Of a stretch of 64,000 nucleotides of DNA, positions 17,142-25,929 are shown in pieces. Made by a program: the position numbers and the translations under genes. The stretch's first letter is position 1. The number at the start of each line of letters is the position of its first letter. The notes beneath the pieces were generated by a model that did not search any database, was not told where the DNA came from, and saw only the letters and a list, made by a program, of their open reading frames with translations. The stretch comes from Bradyrhizobium sp. AUGA SZCCT0158 (GTDB lineage: Bacteria; Pseudomonadota; Alphaproteobacteria; Rhizobiales; Xanthobacteraceae): assembly GCF_018130065.1 (NCBI RefSeq), contig NZ_JAFCME010000018.1, forward strand, positions 1 through 64,000, written 5' to 3'.

Positions 17142-18177
17142 GATCGCCCTCCTCCGGCAGCCGGCCGAAATTGCCGACACGCTCGCGCTCGCTCAGGATC
17201 AGGCTGACCAAACCTGCGGGGCGAAACAGGATGACCAGCAACAGCAACACGCCGAGGATGATCGGCCAGATGTCCTGATAGGAGTTCGACAGCCAGAAAC
17301 TGACCGCCTCGATCGCGACCGTGCCGATCACCGCACCGATCAGCGTGCCGGAGCCGCCGAAGAGCACGTAGAGCACCACCTGCGTCGAGATCACCACGCC
17401 CAGCATGTTGGGCCAAACGAACCCTTCGTGAAACGCATAAAGACTGCCCGCGAGGCCCGCAACGGCGCCGGCAAAGGAAAAGATGATCGCCTTGAGCCGC
17501 TGCACCTGATAGCCGAAGAAGGCGATCCGCTGCTCGTTCTCACGCAAGCCTGCCAGCGCCAGACCGAATTGCGATCGCACCAGAAAGCGGCACAGCAAAT
17601 AGACCGCCAGCAGAATACCGAGCGTCATGTAGTAATAGACCGGACCCTCCGTGATGTCGTAGCTGCCGAGCGTCATCGGCGGGATCGAGGGAATGCCGTT
17701 CTGGCCGCCGAGATAATACCAGCCCCGCGCCACGCGGTCGGCCGCGTAGGAGCCGGTCAGCGTGCCCAATGAGACAAAAATCACGCTGGATGGATGACGT
17801 CCGAGCAGCAGAAACCCGCCGAGCAGCAGCGCAAAGGCAAAACCGATCAAAAGCCCGGCCGGCAGGACGAGCAGGATCGACGTCACGCCGAGGTCGCGCG
17901 CAATCAGCGCCACGCCATAACCGGCGGTGCCGAAGAACACGGCCTGTCCAAAGCTCATGATGCCGGCATATCCCCACACCAGATCGAACGAGAGCGCAAA
18001 CAGGCACAGGATCAGGACCCGCGTGGCGTAGATCGTCAGATAGTCCTTGAGGACGAACGGCAGCAGCACGGCGATCACCAGTACCGCGACTTCAATGATC
18101 GGCAGCACTCGCCATCGGCGCTGGCGGCCGACCCGACCGGGAAGCGGCAGCGACGTCGTCTGTGTCGTTTCTGTCAT
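17128..18177 (-). CDS. ABC transporter permease, LivM-type
   Basis: 349 residues, about nine to ten membrane helices (for example VAVLVIAVLLPFVL, SILLVLPAGLLIGFAFALLLGGFLLL, WPIILGVLLLLVILF). The LivM signature GYAGIMSFGQAVFFGTAGYGVAL and the EAA-like loop LRENEQRIAFFGYQVQRLK are present. ATG at 18177 chosen over the TTG immediately upstream. It forms the membrane channel with the LivH-type permease. The binding-protein gene ends 72 bp upstream. Confidence 0.92.
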   Translation of the reverse strand: MTETTQTTSLPLPGRVGRQRRWRVLPIIEVAVLVIAVLLPFVLKDYLTIYATRVLILCLFALSFDLVWGYAGIMSFGQAVFFGTAGYGVALIARDLGVTSILLVLPAGLLIGFAFALLLGGFLLLGRHPSSVIFVSLGTLTGSYAADRVARGWYYLGGQNGIPSIPPMTLGSYDITEGPVYYYMTLGILLAVYLLCRFLVRSQFGLALAGLRENEQRIAFFGYQVQRLKAIIFSFAGAVAGLAGSLYAFHEGFVWPNMLGVVISTQVVLYVLFGGSGTLIGAVIGTVAIEAVSFWLSNSYQDIWPIILGVLLLLVILFRPAGLVSLILSERERVGNFGRLPEEGDRGSS

Positions 18178-18249
18178 CAAATGGCCAGCAAACCTGCTCC
18201 GGAGTTAACGGTGGCTTTCGGCCGCCGCAGCGCCACGCTCAGCATTACA

Positions 18250-19470
18250 TCAGCATTCTTTGGGATCGACGAGGCCGGCGCTGCGCGCGACGATCTCATA
18301 ATTGCCGCCCTTGGCAACCGCCGTGTACATCTTCATCTTGCAATGCCGCTTGCCGGGAACCATTTCCGCGGGCCCGCCGGGACCTTCGGCGATCTTGGCG
18401 TGATCCAGCGCCGCCGCGACCCCGTCGCGATCAATCTTGCCGGCCTCCTTGACCGCCGCCTCCCACAGTTTGAGGCCACGATAGGTCCCGGTCGCGGCAC
18501 TGCCCGCGGCGAACAGGAACGTGCCCGGGAACTGCTTTTCGTAAGCTGCATGAAGTTTGGCGCTGAAGGGGTCTTCAGGCGTGAGCGCCTTGAAATAGTC
18601 GAGGCAGCTCGCAAGTCCCTCGATCTCGGCCGCCTGGTTGATGTTGAGCGTGTTCTCGTCGTAGTAGACGCAGGATAGCCGGCCGCCATTCTTGAGGAAC
18701 CCCGCCTCGTAAAGCTGCTTGAAGAACGGCCCGACCCCAGGCGGGATCACGGTGTTGAACACCACGTCGACCTTGTTGGAGATGACCCGGTTCACCGTGG
18801 CGCTGAAGTCGATCTGGTCGAGCGGATAATATTCTTCGAAGACCACCTCGCCGCCATTGGCCTCGATCACCTTGCGGGCATAGACGTTCAGGGTGTGCGG
18901 CCAGACATAGTTGGCGCTCGGCAGCGCGAACCGCTTGCCGCCGTTCTTGATCAGCCAGGGGATGAACTCGTCGCACTGCTGCGCCGGCGTCGGGCCGGTA
19001 CAGAACAGATAGGGCGTGCACTCCTTGCCCTCGTAGAGCTGCGGGTAGATGTAGAGCGTCTTGCCGCGCGCGACGATGACGTCCTTGATGGCGTTGCGCA
19101 TCGAGCTGGTGATGCCGCCCAGCACCAGATCGACCTTGTCGCGCTGGATCAGTTTCCGGACGTTGCCGACCGCGACCGATTCATTCGACGCGGTGTCCTC
19201 GATGAACAATTCCAGCGGCCGGCCGAGCAAGCCGCCGGAATCGTTGATTTCCTTGACCACCATCTTTGCGACGTTCGCATCCGCGTTGCCGGCGTAACCG
19301 ATCGGGCCGGTCAAGTCGGTGGCGATGCCGACCTTGATCGGGGGCCCCGCCGCGTTGGCCCAATCGGGGCGAACGACCCAGCTGCCGACACCGGTGGCAA
19401 TGGCGGTGCTGGCAAAGGCGAAGTTGGAGAGGAACCGCCGGCGGTTGAGATGGCTGTGATCGCTGGACAT
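18250..19470 (-). CDS. ABC transporter substrate-binding protein, Tat-exported, amide/urea type
   Basis: 406 residues. N-terminus LNRRRFLSNFAFAS is a twin-arginine signal ending near NAAG. The mature part begins IKVGIATDLTGPIGYAG and is a type I periplasmic binding fold of the Peripla_BP_5/UrtA-AmiC group: ESVAVGNVRKLIQRDKVDLVLGG, ANYVWPHTLNVYARKVIEANGG and YYPLDQIDFSATVNRV are typical. Close resemblance to urea/short-chain amide binders plus the neighbouring amidase points to an amide ligand; this is inference. It lies 3 bp after livH and before livM in the operon. Confidence 0.88.
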   Translation of the reverse strand: MSSDHSHLNRRRFLSNFAFASTAIATGVGSWVVRPDWANAAGPPIKVGIATDLTGPIGYAGNADANVAKMVVKEINDSGGLLGRPLELFIEDTASNESVAVGNVRKLIQRDKVDLVLGGITSSMRNAIKDVIVARGKTLYIYPQLYEGKECTPYLFCTGPTPAQQCDEFIPWLIKNGGKRFALPSANYVWPHTLNVYARKVIEANGGEVVFEEYYPLDQIDFSATVNRVISNKVDVVFNTVIPPGVGPFFKQLYEAGFLKNGGRLSCVYYDENTLNINQAAEIEGLASCLDYFKALTPEDPFSAKLHAAYEKQFPGTFLFAAGSAATGTYRGLKLWEAAVKEAGKIDRDGVAAALDHAKIAEGPGGPAEMVPGKRHCKMKMYTAVAKGGNYEIVARSAGLVDPKEC

Positions 19471-19473
19471 GGA

Positions 19474-20331
19474 CTAGACCCCTTTTCCTGAAATCAGGCC
19501 TTGCGGCCGAAACTTGATGAAGATGATGGCAAGTACGAACACGAGGACGTCGGCGATCACGGGCGGGATGATCCAGGGCAGTGCCGCGGCGAGCGTGCCG
19601 ATCACGCCGGCGCCCGCGACGGGTCCTGCGAACGAGCCGACTCCGCCGACCATGACGGCGACGAAGCCCTGGATCAGGAAACGCAGGCCGAGATCGGCAA
19701 ACAGCGAGAACACCGGCACGATCAGCGCCCCCGCAAGGCCTGCAAGCGCGGCACCGAACGCAAAGGTGGCGCCATAGATCGCATTGGTCGAAATGCCGGA
19801 GGCGCGGGCCAGCGCGGGGTTTTCCAGCGAGGCACGAATGCGCAGTCCGAAGGCGGTGCGCGCCAGCAGCAGATAGCTGCCGATCATCACCAGCGCCGTG
19901 ATCAGGATGATCACCAGCCGCCAGCTGGAAAAATGCATGGTCCCGATATTGACCGAACCGCCGAGCGGCTCCGGGACCGACAGATAGAGCCCGCCGATCA
20001 GACCGCGGACGATTTCGCGGATGATCAGCCCGAGCGCGTAGGTGCCCAGCATCGCCACGATCGGTGCGGCGTAAAATCGCCGGACGATGCTCCGCTCCAG
20101 CACAAATCCCAGCGCGCCGACGACGAAGGGGGCGGCCGCCATGCCGATCCAGACCGGCGCGCCCGCGCTGTGCACGATATAGGTGACGTAAGCGCCGAGC
20201 AGGACGAACTCGCCCTGCGCGAAGTTGAAGATGCCCATCATGCTGGCGATGATTCCGAGTCCCAGCACGACCAGAACGACGATCGCGCCGAAACTCAGGA
20301 TCTCGAACAGTGCGACGAACAGGTTATCCAT
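19474..20331 (-). CDS. ABC transporter permease, LivH-type
   Basis: 285 residues with about eight membrane helices (IVVLVVLGLGIIASMMGIF, LVIILITALVMIGSYLLLA, VLVFVLAIIFIKF). MGIFNFAQGEFVLLGAYVTY and the EAA-like loop FGLRIRASLENPALARASGI are the LivH signatures. It pairs with the LivM-type subunit. The gene starts 35 bp after the amidase stop, supporting cotranscription. ATG start has only a weak ribosome binding site. Confidence 0.92.
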   Translation of the reverse strand: MDNLFVALFEILSFGAIVVLVVLGLGIIASMMGIFNFAQGEFVLLGAYVTYIVHSAGAPVWIGMAAAPFVVGALGFVLERSIVRRFYAAPIVAMLGTYALGLIIREIVRGLIGGLYLSVPEPLGGSVNIGTMHFSSWRLVIILITALVMIGSYLLLARTAFGLRIRASLENPALARASGISTNAIYGATFAFGAALAGLAGALIVPVFSLFADLGLRFLIQGFVAVMVGGVGSFAGPVAGAGVIGTLAAALPWIIPPVIADVLVFVLAIIFIKFRPQGLISGKGV

Positions 20332-20366
20332 ATGCCATCACCAGCAGCATTGCGGCGTTCGGCTGC

Positions 20367-21881
20367 TTACATTTTCTTCCAGTCTCCCGCCTGCTCGAAG
20401 GCGTGCGCCGCGCGATAGATGGTCATTTCATCGAAATGCCGGCCGACCAGCATCAGCCCGACCGGAAGGCCGTCGACCATGCCGCAGGGAATCGACATCG
20501 CCGGGTGATGCGTGATGTCGAACGGCGCGGTGTTGGTGATCATCTCGAAAGCGCGCTGGCACACCTCCTCCCGGGAGGCGCCGGGCGCCGGCAGCGGCGT
20601 CGCCTTCATCGGCGTGGTCGGCATCAACAGCAGATCGTAGTTCGCCAGCACCTTGTCATAGGCGGCGGTGATACGCCGCGAGATGTTGACGGATTTGCCG
20701 TAGTAGCGCGGCCCGAAATTATTGTTGATGTAGACGCCGAGCATCAGGAACAGTTTTGTCGTTTCCGACAGCGAGTCCGCCTGCCCGCGCCAGCCGCGAT
20801 GAAAATCCATCAGCGACGTCGAGTACAGATCGGCACGGCTGAGACCATAGCCGTCGCCGAACATCATGGTCTGGGCGATGCCTTCGGCGCCAATCGGCGT
20901 CCAGACCGCCGGCGCCACCATGTGGAGCGGGATTGAAACCTGTTCGACTGTCGCGCCGAGGCTCGCCAGCCGCTTCGCCGCTTCCATCACGCTCCGGTTG
21001 ACGTCGGCTTCGGCGCCGGCCTGCTCAAAACCTTCCTTGACGATGGCGATCTTCATGCCCTTGATGCCGGCGCCCAGCGCCTTGGTGTAGTTCTGCACCT
21101 CGGGCGACTTGATCCGGGGATCATAGCCGTCGTCACCGGCGATCACTTCGAGCAGCAAGGCATTGTCGGCGACGTTTGCGGTCATCGGCCCGGTGTGATC
21201 GACGAAGATCTCGATCGGCATGATGCCGGTATAGGGCACCAGACCCCAGGTCGGCTTCATGCCGTAGGTGCCGCTGAACGACGACGGCATCCGGATCGAT
21301 CCGCCCTGGTCGCCGCCGATCGCCATGTCGACTTCGCCGAGCGCGACCACGACCGCGCTGCCGGACGACGATCCGCCGGCGGAATAGCCCATCTTGTGCG
21401 GGTTATGCACCGGACCGGTCGCATTGGTATGGCTGCCGCCGGAGATACAAAAGTTCTCGCAATGCACCTTGCCGGCAATCTCGGCGCCGGCATCGAGCAT
21501 GCGCGTGACGATGGTGGCGTCGAAATCCGGCACATAGCCTTCGAGCGTCGCGGAGCCGTTCATCATGGGCACGCCGGCCAGCATGATGTTGTCCTTCAGC
21601 GCCACGACCTTGCCCTTCAGCTTGCCGCTGGCGGCGCCCTTGACGGTCGATTTGCGATACCAGGCGTTGCGCGTATTTTCTTCCGGCGACGGGCGATAGC
21701 CAGGGGTCCGCGGGTACTTCACGATCGGGACTTCGTCGGCCATCGCGCCGACGGCGTTGTAGGCATCGACCGAGCCCTGCATCAACCCACGGAAGGAAGC
21801 GACGTCCTCATCGGTCAAGGCCAGACCGCATTGGTCGGCGACCGCGCGCAGTTGGTCGGGAGTAGGAAGCGCTACTGTCAC
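20367..21881 (-). CDS. Amidase (amidase-signature family)
   Basis: 504 residues from a GTG with AGGAG upstream. The Ser-cisSer-Lys triad is complete: Lys96 in VVALKDNIM, Ser171 in YSAGGSSSGSA and nucleophile Ser195 in GGDQGGSIRMPSS. Family length is normal. It should hydrolyse a carboxamide to acid plus ammonia in the cytoplasm. Its position between an AmiC-like protein and a full importer suggests that it acts on the imported amide, supplying nitrogen or carbon. The exact amide (aliphatic, aryl or formamide-like) cannot be told from the sequence. Confidence 0.92.
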   Translation of the reverse strand: MTVALPTPDQLRAVADQCGLALTDEDVASFRGLMQGSVDAYNAVGAMADEVPIVKYPRTPGYRPSPEENTRNAWYRKSTVKGAASGKLKGKVVALKDNIMLAGVPMMNGSATLEGYVPDFDATIVTRMLDAGAEIAGKVHCENFCISGGSHTNATGPVHNPHKMGYSAGGSSSGSAVVVALGEVDMAIGGDQGGSIRMPSSFSGTYGMKPTWGLVPYTGIMPIEIFVDHTGPMTANVADNALLLEVIAGDDGYDPRIKSPEVQNYTKALGAGIKGMKIAIVKEGFEQAGAEADVNRSVMEAAKRLASLGATVEQVSIPLHMVAPAVWTPIGAEGIAQTMMFGDGYGLSRADLYSTSLMDFHRGWRGQADSLSETTKLFLMLGVYINNNFGPRYYGKSVNISRRITAAYDKVLANYDLLLMPTTPMKATPLPAPGASREEVCQRAFEMITNTAPFDITHHPAMSIPCGMVDGLPVGLMLVGRHFDEMTIYRAAHAFEQAGDWKKM

Positions 21882-22026
21882 GATGGATTCTCCTGTTTCT
21901 TTGACGGCTCGCGAAGGAAATTTGCTGAGGGCCCCAACCCCACGCCCATCACTAGAAACGGAAATGTTTTCCTTTTCAAGTATTATTTTGCAACACCTCC
22001 TTTTGCGGAGCGTTACGCGTTCGCGG

Positions 22027-23205
22027 TCAGAACTGTTTGATCAGCCGGAAGTCGATCCCGTTGGCGGCTGCTAGATAGATCGGCATCCTGGCGCTGCCGC
22101 GGCGAATGCCGACGGTGCCTCGCGCGCCCTGGTAGTCCACATTCGCAGCCGCCGAGAGCAGCGGCTTCCGCGCCAGCGATCCTGCGCGCGCGGCGACCGT
22201 CTCCAGAAACCGCAAGCCCTCATAGTTCGACTGCGCGATCGAGCCGAGCGGCGGCGCGTGGCGGCCGAACGAGGCTTCGTATTGGCAGCGGAAAGCGTCG
22301 TTCTCGCGCGAGGCCTTGTCGATGAAATAGCCGGATGCGCAGAACAGGTTTTCGGTGTTGTCGGCGCCGATCCCGAGCAGCACCGTCTCGTCCATCGCTC
22401 CGGCGAGGCGGAGCATTCGGGTGCCGAGCCCCTGCTCGCCAAAGGTACGGTTGAAGACGACGCTGTCGGCGCCGATCAACGTGATCAGAACCACGTCGGG
22501 CTTCGCGGCCCGGATCCGCGCCAGCTGGTTGCCGTGATTGTGCTCGCCGATCGGCACGAACTCCTCACCAACGACGCGCCCGCCGGCGTCAGCTATGTAT
22601 TTCTTGATCGCCCTGTGGGACAGCCATGGCCAGACATAGTCGCTGCCGATCAGATACCAGTTCGCCGCTCGCCTGGTGTTGGCGAGCCACTCGATGGACG
22701 GGCGCCATTGCGCCCCCGGCGTCTCGCCGATGGCCATCACGCCGGGCGTTCGCTCGCCGCCCTCATAGACCGGCGTGTAGAGGTAGGGAATCTGTCCGGC
22801 GACGACCTTGCGCAGCGCCACCCTGACCGCGCTGATATGCGAGCCCATGATGAGATCGGCGTCTTCGGCCGCGACAATGTCGGAAGCGGTGCGCGTCACG
22901 TCGTCAATATCGCCGCCGGTGTCATGGAACGCGACTTCGATCTCGCGGCCGAGAATGCCGCCGCGGCGATTGATCTCGGAAATGCCCAGCAGCGTACTGT
23001 TGATGGAGGCCGGACCCCAGATTCCCGACGGGCCGGACAGCCCGACAAAATTGGCAATCCGCAACTTCTTGCGATCGCGCGGCGCCCGAAACGGGCCAAG
23101 CGCCGGCTCCGAGGTGCCCGTTCCCGTCCCCGGAAACCCCTTGAGCAGCAGTTCCGGCGGCATCGGCGGCCCACCGAACTTTTGTAATTGCGGCAGCGAG
23201 AGCAA
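22027..23205 (-). CDS. AmiC/UrtA-like amide-binding protein without signal peptide
   Basis: 392 residues from a TTG with a strong AAGGAGAG site. The fold is the same Peripla_BP_5 type as the operon's exported binding protein (GPSGIWGPASINSTLLGISEINRRGG, IMGSHISAVRVALRKV, GSDYVWPWLSHRAIKKYIADAGG). However, the first 50 residues are polar and Pro/Gly-rich with no hydrophobic core, so it should stay in the cytoplasm. That is the arrangement of AmiC, the amide sensor that silences the antiterminator AmiR in Pseudomonas; no AmiR gene is present here. It is first in the operon and divergent from a MarR gene. A cytoplasmic ligand sensor is my inference. Confidence 0.75.
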   Translation of the reverse strand: MLSLPQLQKFGGPPMPPELLLKGFPGTGTGTSEPALGPFRAPRDRKKLRIANFVGLSGPSGIWGPASINSTLLGISEINRRGGILGREIEVAFHDTGGDIDDVTRTASDIVAAEDADLIMGSHISAVRVALRKVVAGQIPYLYTPVYEGGERTPGVMAIGETPGAQWRPSIEWLANTRRAANWYLIGSDYVWPWLSHRAIKKYIADAGGRVVGEEFVPIGEHNHGNQLARIRAAKPDVVLITLIGADSVVFNRTFGEQGLGTRMLRLAGAMDETVLLGIGADNTENLFCASGYFIDKASRENDAFRCQYEASFGRHAPPLGSIAQSNYEGLRFLETVAARAGSLARKPLLSAAANVDYQGARGTVGIRRGSARMPIYLAAANGIDFRLIKQF

Positions 23206-23292
23206 TTCGCTCTCCTTTCAGCTTCTTTTAGTCCGGCGCCATCAGACTACCATCGGCGAGGTGATCGGCAACAAAAATCCTAGTGGAAAATA

Positions 23293-23351
23293 TTGAATAT
23301 TCAACGATTCCCGTGCATAGAGTTCAAGCAAGAGCGCTAAATATTCATCGA
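23293..23351. promoter_or_regulatory. Operator-like repeats between the amide operon and marR
   Basis: TTGAATATTCAA (23293-23304) is a perfect 12-bp palindrome. The 12-mer AATATTCAACGA (23297) recurs as AATATTCATCGA at 23340, 43 bp further, about four helical turns. The region is AT-rich against a GC-rich background and lies just ahead of both divergent start codons. MarR proteins typically bind such short palindromes beside their own gene, so this is the likely autoregulatory and operon-controlling site. Confidence 0.6.
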
Positions 23352-23376
23352 AAACTCCATTACGCAGTTCAAAGCC

Positions 23377-23814
23377 TTGGCCAAATCGCCCAGTAAACCC
23401 ATCACCGAACATCTCGCCTACCTGCTTGCGCAGGCCAACCGGGAGATCAATCGCCAGCTCGACGCGCGCTTCCGCAAGGAAGGCGTGCCGGTCGAGCAAT
23501 GGCGCATCCTGAAGGTGTTGTCTGACGGCAAGGGACACTCGATGGGTGAGCTTGCCGAAGCGGTGCTGCTCAATCATCCGACGTTGACCAAGATGGTCGA
23601 CCGGATGGTCTCCGACGCCCTCGTCTATCGAGTGCAGGACGCCGAGGACCGGCGTAAGGTCCTGATGTTCTCGTCCGACCGCGGCAAGGCGCTGACCCAG
23701 CGCCTCAACTCGCTGGCGCTGAGCCAGGAGGCCTTCATCGCCGAGAACTACGGCAACAAGGCCACCGCGGATCTGAAGCGCCTGCTGGAAAGCCTGATCG
23801 AGAAGGCGAACTAA
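23377..23814 (+). CDS. MarR-family transcriptional regulator
   Basis: 145 residues. Winged-helix core: VEQWRILKVLSDGKGHSMGELAEAVLLNHPTLTKMVDRMV as the helix-turn-helix and DAEDRRKVLMFSSDRGKAL as the wing, with the dimerising N- and C-terminal helices. The only plausible start is the TTG at 23377, because an in-frame stop lies at 23338; no Shine-Dalgarno sequence is visible, so translation may be leaderless or weak. Divergent from the amide operon, which it likely represses together with itself. Confidence 0.88.
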   Translation: MAKSPSKPITEHLAYLLAQANREINRQLDARFRKEGVPVEQWRILKVLSDGKGHSMGELAEAVLLNHPTLTKMVDRMVSDALVYRVQDAEDRRKVLMFSSDRGKALTQRLNSLALSQEAFIAENYGNKATADLKRLLESLIEKAN

Positions 23815-23815
23815 G

Positions 23816-24628
23816 CTACGCCGCCAGCGCGGTGAGAACCGCTTCCGACGCTTCATCCGCCGGCATGAACATTTCCACGCGCAGTTCCTGCAGCGTGACG
23901 TCCTGCGGCGTCCCGAGCGTCAGCACCGCGCCGATCAAGCCAATGCCCACATCGCCCTTGCGCAAGCGCACCTCGCATAGCGGGCTCGGGGTTTCGTGCT
24001 CGTCGAACTGCGTGGCCGGCAGGTCGGGCAATTTCAGCAATTCACGCCAGGTCGATTGCAGCGCCAGATCGAGCGGCGCGGCCATCGCCTCGTGGCGGGC
24101 GCGGACCAGCAACGCGGACGCGACCTTCGGCCAGTTTTCGACATAGGGCCGCAATTCATCCGGCGAGAGAAACATCCGCATGTGATTGAGCGGACGCTGC
24201 ATGCGCTCCGGCCCGAGCAGCATAGTCATCAGCCGCGTCGCCGCGCCGTTGGCCTGCAGCACGTTCCAGCGCCGGTCGGTGACGATGGCGGGAAACGGTT
24301 CGTGCCGGCGCAGCAGCAGATCGATGGCGCGCTTGGCGTCGGCAACTTCGGGAGCTGAGAGATCGCGTTCGCCATATTGCCGCGCAAAGCCGCCGGATTC
24401 CAGCAGCGCATTGCGGTCGCGCAGCGACAGGCCGAGCGCGGAAGCCAGTTGCAGCAGGATTTCGCGGCTCGCCACCGCCTTGCCGGTTTCGACGTAACTC
24501 AAATGCTTGATGGAGATTTCCGCCTCGAACGCCAGATCGGCCTGGCTCATGGCGCGGCGGTTGCGCCAGCCGCGCAGGAGATCGCCGACCGGGTTGGTGC
24601 GTAACGGTGCATGTTGGCGGGAGTCCAT
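23816..24628 (-). CDS. XRE-type regulator with MmyB-like ligand domain (paralogue 1)
   Basis: 270 residues. N-terminal HTH_31/XRE domain (PVGDLLRGWRNRRAMSQADLAFEAEISIKHLSYVETGKAV, helix-turn-helix at about 15-65) and a C-terminal MmyB-like ligand-binding PAS-type domain (AIVTDRRWNVLQANGAATRL, VRLRKGDVGIGLIGAVLTLGTPQDVTLQELRVEMFMPAD). ATG at 24628 chosen since the frame upstream is repeat sequence. It is a close paralogue of the next gene, in tandem, separated by an inverted repeat. The marR gene is convergent with a 1-bp gap. Confidence 0.88.
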   Translation of the reverse strand: MDSRQHAPLRTNPVGDLLRGWRNRRAMSQADLAFEAEISIKHLSYVETGKAVASREILLQLASALGLSLRDRNALLESGGFARQYGERDLSAPEVADAKRAIDLLLRRHEPFPAIVTDRRWNVLQANGAATRLMTMLLGPERMQRPLNHMRMFLSPDELRPYVENWPKVASALLVRARHEAMAAPLDLALQSTWRELLKLPDLPATQFDEHETPSPLCEVRLRKGDVGIGLIGAVLTLGTPQDVTLQELRVEMFMPADEASEAVLTALAA

Positions 24629-24672
24629 CCGCCGATTATGCGAAGGGCGGATGCAGCTGTAAATCGCTACTT

Positions 24673-24762
24673 GTAGGATGGGTGGAGCGCAGCGATACCC
24701 ATCGGCGCTAGGCACCACCATTGCCGAAGATGATGGGTATCGCTTCGCTCCACCCATCCTAC
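24673..24762. repeat. Long inverted repeat, family B
   Basis: Arms at 24673-24703 and 24732-24762, each 31 bp starting GTAGGATGGGTGGAGCG and its complement, match with a single mismatch. The outer arm contributes the TAG stop codon of the following minus-strand regulator gene (24759-24761). This dyad is a recurrent intergenic element of the group and could form a strong hairpin in the transcript between the two paralogues. Confidence 0.85.
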
Positions 24763-25580
24763 GTGAGCGCCGCCGCCATCTCCCGCATCCGCTGCGTGGT
24801 CAGGTCATCCGCCGGAAAGAACGTCTCCAGCGCCAGTTCGGACAGCGTGACGTCGACCGGCGTTCCAAAGATCATCGTGGTCGAGATGAAGCTCAGCACC
24901 TCGCCATTGAGCCGCAGCTTGAACGGGATCGCGACATTGTCCGGCGACAGCGGGCCGGAGCGCGCCGGCATCGGAAAGGCCTTCAGCTCCGCGTAGAGCT
25001 TTAGCAGTTCGGGATCGGCGGTCGCCTCGCATTGGCGGTGCAGCCGTTCCAGCAGGTGACTGCTCCATTCGGCGAGATTGACGGTGCGCGGCGCCAACGC
25101 TTCGGGATGAAAGGCCAGCCGCAGGATATTGAACGGCTGGCCCAGCAGCCGCGCCGGAATGCCCTCGAGCAGCGGCGCCACCATGCGGTTGGCGGTGACG
25201 AGATTCCAGTGCCGGTCATAGGCCAGCGCCGGATTGGGTTCGTGCGCCTTCAGGACGAGGTCGATCGCCGCCCGCGCCGACTTCAGCGCGGGATCATCCA
25301 GCGAGCGCTGCGGAAAGGCGGGTGCAAAGCCGGCCGCCACCAGCAACACGTTCCGTTCGCGCAAGGGCACCTCCAGGCGTTCGGCCAGTTTCAGCACCAT
25401 CTCGCGTGACGGCGCGGCGCGGCCGGTTTCGACGAAACTCAAATGACGCGCCGAAATCTCGGCATCGCCGGCCAGATCAAGCTGGCTGAGATGACGGCGC
25501 TGCCGCCATTCGCGCAGGTGATCGCCGATATGGACGGGCTGGGGACGTTCGGCTCGCGCCGTGGAAGCATGTGCGTTCAT
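24759..25580 (-). CDS. XRE-type regulator with MmyB-like ligand domain (paralogue 2)
   Basis: 273 residues with the same two-domain layout as paralogue 1: HTH in IGDHLREWRQRRHLSQLDLAGDAEISARHLSFVETGRA and MmyB-like domain in LAYDRHWNLVTANRMVAPLL and LSFISTTMIFGTPVDVTLSELALETFFPAD. Such proteins bind a small hydrophobic ligand, often an acyl chain, and repress neighbouring genes. The divergent genes at 25682 and 25930 (two small membrane proteins) are the probable target. The stop codon is supplied by the family B repeat. Confidence 0.88.
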   Translation of the reverse strand: MNAHASTARAERPQPVHIGDHLREWRQRRHLSQLDLAGDAEISARHLSFVETGRAAPSREMVLKLAERLEVPLRERNVLLVAAGFAPAFPQRSLDDPALKSARAAIDLVLKAHEPNPALAYDRHWNLVTANRMVAPLLEGIPARLLGQPFNILRLAFHPEALAPRTVNLAEWSSHLLERLHRQCEATADPELLKLYAELKAFPMPARSGPLSPDNVAIPFKLRLNGEVLSFISTTMIFGTPVDVTLSELALETFFPADDLTTQRMREMAAALT

Positions 25581-25681
25581 GGTGGAAAACCTACCATGCG
25601 AATTTCTCAGCTTCCATTACCTCCGACGTAATCGAATTGGGTCGCGGACGGGGTCATCTTCGCAGTCACAGGAGATGACCC

Positions 25682-25891
25682 ATGCTGATGCTTCCTCTGT
25701 TTCTGCTCATCGTTCGCGCCCTGCACAGACTGGCGGTCTGGGTGCTGGCCCGTTCCCTCAACATGCCGGAACCGCTGGTGCACGACACCGGCGTCTTCGT
25801 GGTCGCGCAGGTGCAGACGATCGAGAACCGGATCGGCGAGGCGCTGTCCCCGATGCGGCGCTGGCGTCAGTTCCGGTCCTGGTTCCGCTAA
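25682..25891 (+). CDS. Small hydrophobic N-terminus protein
   Basis: 69 residues. LPLFLLIVRALHRLAVWVLA near the start is a membrane-active or signal-like helix, followed by a polar, Arg-rich end (MRRWRQFRSWF). ATG preceded by AGGAGATGACCC, a good ribosome binding site. Not recognised as a family. Divergent from an XRE/MmyB-type regulator and 38 bp ahead of a membrane protein gene, so both are likely under that regulator. Confidence 0.5.
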   Translation: MLMLPLFLLIVRALHRLAVWVLARSLNMPEPLVHDTGVFVVAQVQTIENRIGEALSPMRRWRQFRSWFR

Positions 25892-25929
25892 CCCCAACCA
25901 CCCACCCCGTAAAACCAAAGGAGAGAACT

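Noticed and set aside
22027..23205. Reading the first amide-operon gene as a normal periplasmic binding protein
   Set aside because: The first 50 residues lack a hydrophobic signal core, and the strong ribosome binding site fixes the TTG start, so no signal peptide can be added upstream.
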